A stretch of 6,035 bases of DNA from Betaproteobacteria bacterium (GTDB taxonomy: Bacteria; Pseudomonadota; Gammaproteobacteria; Burkholderiales; Burkholderiaceae_C): assembly GCA_009927195.1 (NCBI GenBank), contig RFNL01000436.1, positions 1 to 6,035 on the forward strand, read 5' to 3'. This document shows, one piece after another, positions 1-3,482 of this stretch. Numbering within the stretch: the first letter of the stretch is position 1; every line of letters begins with the position of its first letter. The translations under genes were made by a program, and so were the position numbers. The notes beneath the pieces are model-generated. The model was not told where the DNA came from. It saw only the letters and a list, made by a program, of their open reading frames with translations, and did no database searches.

Positions 1-414
1 GGCCACGCCAAAAGCGCTGCGGGCATGGGCACTGCGCGGGCCAAACACCTGACCGAGCAGTTCGCTGCATCCATTGGTGACCAGGTGTTGTTCGGTGAAG
101 GTGGGGGTGGAGTTGACCAAGCTCAGCACCTTGACGATGCGCTGTACGTCCTCCAAGGTTTTGCCTTGCGACTGGCAGGCCGCTTGCAGGGTGCCCATCA
201 AATCAATGGCCACTGCGCGCGCTGCCGCTTGCCCTGTGGCGGTGTCCGTGTCCAAACCAAGTTGGCCCACCCAGGGTTTGCCGTTTTGGCGCGCGATGTG
301 ACCGCTTACAAAAACCAAGTTGCCGGTGATCGCAAAGGGCACATAGGCGGCAGCGGGTGTGGCCACCGGGGGCAAGCTGATGTTCAGGGCTTTGAGTTGT
401 TCGGCAATGCGCAT
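1..414 (-). CDS. RidA/YjgF/UK114-family protein (C-terminus off the left edge)
   Basis: The reverse strand reads open from ATG at 414 to the window edge (138 codons) with no stop. The product matches the RidA (YjgF/YER057c/UK114) fold. It has an N-terminal segment AEQLKALNISLPP, a core strand GNLVFVSGHIARQNGK (about residues 31-46), a helix rich in Ala around 63-80, KTLEDVQRIVKVLSLVNS (85-102), and a late GPRSAHARSAFGVA (125-138). R132 in ARSAFGVA probably aligns with the RidA arginine that binds the substrate carboxylate. RidA proteins are small cytosolic trimers; classical members deaminate reactive enamine/imine intermediates from PLP enzymes, but many paralogues have unknown substrates, so no specific role is given. 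This looks like the roughly 150-residue subgroup, so about 15 residues are probably missing. ATG 414 is preferred because GGAGA (419-423) lies 5 nt upstream; an in-frame ATG at 432 would add MNPGET. Divergent from the secreted-protein gene. Confidence 0.88.
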   Translation of the reverse strand, partial: MRIAEQLKALNISLPPVATPAAAYVPFAITGNLVFVSGHIARQNGKPWVGQLGLDTDTATGQAAARAVAIDLMGTLQAACQSQGKTLEDVQRIVKVLSLVNSTPTFTEQHLVTNGCSELLGQVFGPRSAHARSAFGVA

Positions 415-418
415 GGTT

Positions 419-423
419 TCTCC
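419..423 (-). promoter_or_regulatory. Shine-Dalgarno site for the RidA-family gene
   Basis: On the minus strand GGAGA lies 5 nt upstream of ATG at 414. It sits inside the extra reading frame that would be used if ATG 432 were the start, so it argues for the shorter protein. Upstream on the same strand, TACACT (454-459) resembles a -10 box, but I see no good -35 at the right spacing. Confidence 0.55.
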
Positions 424-533
424 GGGGTTCATGGCCCATGGGGCAAGGGCCGCAGTGTAGCGCTGGCGAATCAACGACTGGCATCCAACCGCAGGCACTC
501 AAGAAACGGATGTTTGGTGCCGATACCTCTGTC

Positions 534-998
534 ATGAATACCTGTAAACCCCCTCTTTGGCGTTGTGTCTGGCCCCAGGCCACCACGGTTGGGGCCTTGC
601 TGTGTGGCTTGGTCGGCATGGGCAGCGCCGGCTTGGCCCAGGCCGAATGGGCTGAGTTGGAAAAGACCGAGCAATTCACCCACTTTTTCGATAAAGACTC
701 GGTCAAAGTCGCCCACGTCACGCGTTACGCCTGGACTTTGACCGAATTGCCCGAAGCACTGGGCGCCACGGGGGCACCCGGTGCCGCAAGCGGGCCCAAG
801 GTCAAGTCCACCTTGACCCGTTGGCGGGTGCATTGCGTCTCGGACATGGTGGCCCGGTTGTCCTACAGTGTCTATGAGTTGCCCCAGGGCAAGGGCACCC
901 CACTGTCGAGCCAGGATGAGACCGAATGGCGCGTGCGCGAAACCCCCATCCGGCCAGGTTCTGTCCAAGCTTTGTTGAAAAAAGAAGTTTGTCAGTAA
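534..998 (+). CDS. Small secreted protein resembling surface-adhesin protein E
   Basis: A 154-residue exported protein. The n-region carries K5 and R10, followed by a hydrophobic stretch TTVGALLCGLVGMG (17-30) and a signal peptidase I-type site AQA|EWAELE after residue 37. The mature part begins WAELEKTEQFTHFFDKDSV, then YAWTLTELPE, a Gly/Ala-rich loop (77-88), RWRVHCVSD and a C-terminal KKEVCQ. This order (Trp start, aromatic-Asp strand, Trp-containing strand, Cys-containing strand, C-terminal Cys) resembles the surface-adhesin protein E family, whose Haemophilus member binds host matrix. In environmental betaproteobacteria such proteins are common and uncharacterised, so an adhesin role is not claimed. 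C101 and C153 probably form a periplasmic disulphide. Cys24 lies in the signal core without a convincing lipobox. ATG 534 has no clear Shine-Dalgarno; in-frame ATG 510 would add 8 residues and also leave a workable signal peptide. Same strand as comEC, ending 54 nt before it. Confidence 0.75.
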   Translation: MNTCKPPLWRCVWPQATTVGALLCGLVGMGSAGLAQAEWAELEKTEQFTHFFDKDSVKVAHVTRYAWTLTELPEALGATGAPGAASGPKVKSTLTRWRVHCVSDMVARLSYSVYELPQGKGTPLSSQDETEWRVRETPIRPGSVQALLKKEVCQ

Positions 999-1015
999 TT
1001 CAAAAGATGTAAATT
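989..1015 (+). promoter_or_regulatory. Candidate weak sigma-70 promoter for comEC
   Basis: TTGTCA (989-994) matches the -35 consensus at 5 of 6 positions, and TAAATT (1010-1015) matches the -10 at 4 of 6. The spacer is 15 bp, shorter than the usual 17. It lies within the most AT-rich patch noticed here (about 971-1018), which covers the end of the upstream gene and the gap. This is inference from sequence alone; comEC could equally be read through from the upstream gene. Confidence 0.3.
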
Positions 1016-1024
1016 CATGCGCTG

Positions 1025-1042
1025 AGCGGGGCTTCTCCCGCT
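1025..1042 (+). repeat. Hairpin-forming inverted repeat in the comEC leader
   Basis: AGCGGG (1025-1030) and CCCGCT (1037-1042) are perfect inverted repeats with a 6-nt loop GCTTCT; five of the six pairs are G-C. No T-tract follows on either strand, so it is not a canonical intrinsic terminator for the upstream gene. It ends two bases before the comEC Shine-Dalgarno and could affect ribosome access or mRNA 5' stability; that function is inference. Confidence 0.4.
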
Positions 1043-1044
1043 GT

Positions 1045-1049
1045 GAGGG
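1045..1049 (+). promoter_or_regulatory. Shine-Dalgarno site for comEC
   Basis: GAGGG ends 3 nt before ATG 1053, a slightly short spacing. A TGA stop at 1044-1046 in the comEC frame excludes any upstream start, so ATG 1053 is the first possible start codon in that frame. Confidence 0.5.
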
Positions 1050-1052
1050 CGC

Positions 1053-1775
1053 ATGACCATCCGTCGCAGACCAGACCCCATCACCCCCGCCTGCCTGGCC
1101 TGCGTGCTGGCCACTGCTGCACACCTGTGGCATGCACCGTTGTGGCCGTTGTGGGCCTATGGGCTGTGCCTGACACCGACCTTGGCGTGGTTGTGGCCTT
1201 GGTTCTTTCATGCAAGACCCCAGGTGTCTAGCGTCTGGTGGCGGGTTTTTTTGCCGGTGCTGGGGGGCGTGTTTGCCTTGGCAGGCCTGCGCGCTGTGTG
1301 GCATGACCAACAAATGCTTGAGCCGTCGTTGGAGGGCCGAGATGTGCTGGTGGTGGGCGTGGTCTCTGGCTTGCCACAGCGCACCGAAGACAGCTTGCGC
1401 TTTCGCCTGGCCATTGAGTCGGCCCAGTGGCAAGGGCAAAACGTTCGCTTGCCCGCCGAGGTATTGTTGGGTTGGTATGCAGGCCGCTGGGGTGCACAAG
1501 AGCATGCCCAAGTGCCGAGGTTGCAAGCCGGCGAGCGGTGGCGCATGGTGGTTCGTTTGAAGCGGCCGCATGGCCAAGTCAATCCGCATGGTTTTGACTT
1601 TGAACTGTGGGCCTGGGAGCAGGGCTTGGGGGCAAACGGCTATGTGCGCGCTGGTCGCCATGACCCGCCACCCGAACGCCTGGCCCGACTGGGCGTTATC
1701 CGGTGGCGCAGTGGCGGCAAGCGGTGCGCGAACGCATCCAAATGCGCATCAGTGATTCGCAGTGGGCTGGCTTGA
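1053..1775 (+). CDS. comEC: ComEC N-terminal piece (membrane anchor and DUF4131/OB-like domain)
   Basis: 240 codons as read. MTIRRRP is followed by hydrophobic segments at about 11-28 and 31-53 and a third at 62-82 (VWWRVFLPVLGGVFALAGLR). A soluble region of about 95-200 matches the N-terminal DUF4131 domain of ComEC, an OB-like fold thought to bind DNA on the periplasmic side. Its typical closing motif is present: LKRPHGQVNPHGFDFELW (169-186), then ANGYVRAG (194-201). Residues up to about L213 look native. The last 27 (from G214) are out-of-frame translation, rich in Lys, Arg, Ser and Cys and unlike ComEC. If translated alone, the product would lack the channel and nuclease-like domains and should not support DNA uptake. 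Start ATG 1053 is fixed by an in-frame stop just upstream and by the GAGGG site. Confidence 0.82.
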   Translation: MTIRRRPDPITPACLACVLATAAHLWHAPLWPLWAYGLCLTPTLAWLWPWFFHARPQVSSVWWRVFLPVLGGVFALAGLRAVWHDQQMLEPSLEGRDVLVVGVVSGLPQRTEDSLRFRLAIESAQWQGQNVRLPAEVLLGWYAGRWGAQEHAQVPRLQAGERWRMVVRLKRPHGQVNPHGFDFELWAWEQGLGANGYVRAGRHDPPPERLARLGVIRWRSGGKRCANASKCASVIRSGLA

Positions 1776-3481
1776 TCAGCGCATTGCTCATGGGTGACCA
1801 GGCGAGCATCGAGCGGGCCGACTGGGATGTGTTTCGCGCCACCGGCGTGGCCCATTTGGTCAGCATTTCAGGTTTGCACGTGACCTTGTTTGCCTGGTTG
1901 TGTGCGGGCTGGGTGGGCTGGGTTTGGCGGCGCACCGATCATTGGGGGCCCTCATGGTGTTTGTGGTGGCCTGCGGACCAGGCTGCGCGTTGCAGCGGTC
2001 TGGCTTTGGCCCTGATGTATGCCGTTTTCAGCGGTTGGGGCATACCGGCCCAACGCACGATTTGGATGTTGGCCCTGGTCACCTTGCTCGCGGTCACGGG
2101 TCGGCGCTGGCCGTGGCCGCAGGTCTGGTTGGCCGCCTGCGCCTTGGTCTTGCTGTTGGACCCATGGGCCATGTACCAAGCGGGTTTTTGGCTCAGTTTT
2201 GTGGCCGTGGGGGTGTTATTTGCCACCGGCGCTGATCCAGCACCGCGCGAATCCGCCGTGGGATGGCCTCAGCGCCTGTGGCTTTTCGGACGCGAGCAAT
2301 GCTTGATCACCCTGTGCCTGGCTCCTTTGAGCTTGTTGTTGTTTCAACAGGTCTCTGGGGTGGGGTTGCTGGCCAATGCCCTGGCCATTCCTTGGATCAC
2401 CTTGTGGGTCACACCCTTGTGCCTGCTGGGCGCATTTTTGCCCTGGGCTTGGGATTTGGCGGCTGTGTCCTTGCAGGCTTTGGTGGGAATTCTCCAAGCC
2501 ATGGCCGCTTGGCCGTGGGGTGTGTGGAGCGCGCCCGCACCGGCGGTGTGGGCCACCGCCGCAGCCACTGTGGGCGCCCTGTGTTTGACCATGCCATGGC
2601 CCTGGGTGGTGCGCGCATTTGGTCTGAGCTTGATGGCACCGGCCCTGTTTTGGCGCGTGCCTGCACCAGAACCCAACCAGGTTCAGGTGTGGTTTCCAGA
2701 CATTGGTCAAGGCCATGCGGTTTTGGTGCGCACCGCCCGGCATGTGCTGTTGTTTGACACGGGCCCGCGTTATTCGCGCGAGACCGATGCGGGCCAGCGG
2801 GTGGTGCTGCCCATGTTGCGTGCTTGGGGGCTGCGCTTGGATGCACTTGTGCTGAGCCATTCCGACAGTGACCACATTGGCGGCGCGGCGGCGGTCATGC
2901 AGATGCACCCCAGCACGCCTTGGTGGGGTTCATTGCCTGCATCTCACCCCTTGCACCGATGGCGACCCGGCCAGCCTTGCCATGCGGGTGTGGGATGGGA
3001 GTGGGATGGGGTTCGGTTTGACTTTTTGCATCCGTTTGCAGCGCAGCACAGCGAACGTGTCAAACCCAACACCATCAGCTGTGTGCTCAGGGTGGCGGCC
3101 CAGGGCGGTGTGGTGTTGCTCAGCGGCGACATAGAAGCGGCGCAAGAAAAGAACTTGATCGCGGCCCAAGCGCCAACTGGGGACGGGGCAATTGGCTTGC
3201 GCGCCGATGTGCTGTTGGTGCCCCACCATGGCAGCAACACCTCGTCAACCGCAGAATTTTTGGCCGCTGTGTCACCGCGTTGGGCTTGGGTGCAAGCGGG
3301 TTACCGCAACCGATACGGCCATCCCACGGCGGATGTGATGGCACGTTACCAGGCCCAAGGCATCAGCGTGGTGGAGAGTGTGCGCTGTGGCGCGGGCATG
3401 TGGTCTTCGGCGCAAGCCGATCGTGTGCACTGCGAGCGCCAAGCCCATGCCCGCTATTGGCACCACCGCCTGCCCGGGTGA
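1703..3481 (+). CDS. comEC: ComEC C-terminal piece (Competence domain and metallo-beta-lactamase domain)
   Basis: 592 codons from GTG 1703; the frame is open from 1664. It opens with the conserved Competence-domain entry: LMGDQASIERADWDVFRATG (29-48), then HLVSISGLHVTLFAW (51-65). Many membrane segments follow up to about residue 318, with GWGIPAQRTIWM (111-122) as a typical Competence-domain motif. A ComEC-type metallo-beta-lactamase domain fills 328-570: FPDIGQGHA (331-339), LLFDTG (349-354), the metal-site motif HSDSDHIGG (386-394), LLSGDIE (472-478), VPHHGSNTSS (506-515) and YGHP (538-541). All the expected motifs are intact, so no decay is visible beyond the frameshift. Such domains are proposed to degrade the non-transported DNA strand. 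GTG 1703 has no Shine-Dalgarno, nor do in-frame ATG 1742 and 1790, so independent translation looks poor. The stop at 3479-3481 lies one base from the opposing cphA stop. Confidence 0.87.
   Translation: MAQWRQAVRERIQMRISDSQWAGLISALLMGDQASIERADWDVFRATGVAHLVSISGLHVTLFAWLCAGWVGWVWRRTDHWGPSWCLWWPADQAARCSGLALALMYAVFSGWGIPAQRTIWMLALVTLLAVTGRRWPWPQVWLAACALVLLLDPWAMYQAGFWLSFVAVGVLFATGADPAPRESAVGWPQRLWLFGREQCLITLCLAPLSLLLFQQVSGVGLLANALAIPWITLWVTPLCLLGAFLPWAWDLAAVSLQALVGILQAMAAWPWGVWSAPAPAVWATAAATVGALCLTMPWPWVVRAFGLSLMAPALFWRVPAPEPNQVQVWFPDIGQGHAVLVRTARHVLLFDTGPRYSRETDAGQRVVLPMLRAWGLRLDALVLSHSDSDHIGGAAAVMQMHPSTPWWGSLPASHPLHRWRPGQPCHAGVGWEWDGVRFDFLHPFAAQHSERVKPNTISCVLRVAAQGGVVLLSGDIEAAQEKNLIAAQAPTGDGAIGLRADVLLVPHHGSNTSSTAEFLAAVSPRWAWVQAGYRNRYGHPTADVMARYQAQGISVVESVRCGAGMWSSAQADRVHCERQAHARYWHHRLPG
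2986..3011 (+). other. G-quadruplex-type motif in comEC
   Basis: Five G-tracts of at least three (2986-2988, 2992-2994, 2997-2999, 3003-3005, 3008-3011) are separated by loops of 3, 2, 3 and 2 nt, which fits the G3+N1-7 rule with short, stable loops. It lies on the coding strand, so the mRNA carries it too. It contains a direct repeat of GTGGGATGGG (2990-2999 and 3001-3010) and encodes GVGWEWDGV, so codon demand may explain it. Confidence 0.5.
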
Positions 3482-3482
3482 T

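Larger units (their letters stand above)
1053..3481 (+). pseudogene. comEC: comEC/rec2, DNA-internalisation competence channel, frameshifted
   Basis: The whole locus encodes ComEC/Rec2, the polytopic inner-membrane protein that passes transforming single-stranded DNA into the cytoplasm. It is split over two frames. The first frame is ComEC-like through PPPERLARL (to 1691) and then becomes unrelated until TGA 1773-1775. The second is open from 1664 and becomes ComEC-like at RYPVAQWRQAV. The shift is -1, equal to one lost base. One extra G in the GGG run at 1691-1693 gives RLGRYPVAQWRQAV and a continuous 809-residue protein, a normal length for this family, with all domains present. I see no X-XXY-YYZ slippery heptamer in the overlap, so programmed frameshifting is unlikely. 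No other stop or frame disruption is apparent, which fits either a very recent mutation or a sequencing/assembly error in a G run. The two open pieces are described separately. Confidence 0.85.

Noticed and set aside
433..451. Inverted repeat GGCCC/GGGCC with a 9-bp loop in the divergent intergenic region
   Set aside because: Only 5 bp per arm and pure GC, expected by chance in this background; no T-tract and no known operator resemblance.
25..537. A 170-codon plus-strand frame opposite the RidA-family gene
   Set aside because: Shadow of the minus-strand RidA-family gene; composition rich in Gly, His and Gln, no recognisable motif.
203..721. A 172-codon minus-strand frame reaching into the RidA region
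   Set aside because: It runs out of frame through the RidA-family gene and antisense to the signal-peptide gene. The competing frame gives a recognisable RidA protein, this one does not.
1025..1042. Intrinsic terminator after the secreted-protein gene
   Set aside because: The hairpin is real but no T-run follows on either strand, and the comEC ribosome site starts three bases after it.
471..1661. A 396-codon open frame on the minus strand opposite the secreted-protein gene and comEC
   Set aside because: It spans two plus-strand genes and the gap between them. Composition is rich in Gln, His, Pro and Gly with no family resemblance; a shadow frame.
1664..1775. Programmed -1 ribosomal frameshift in comEC
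   Set aside because: No slippery heptamer of the X-XXY-YYZ type is present in the overlap, and ComEC is not known to need frameshifting; a lost base explains the pattern more simply.
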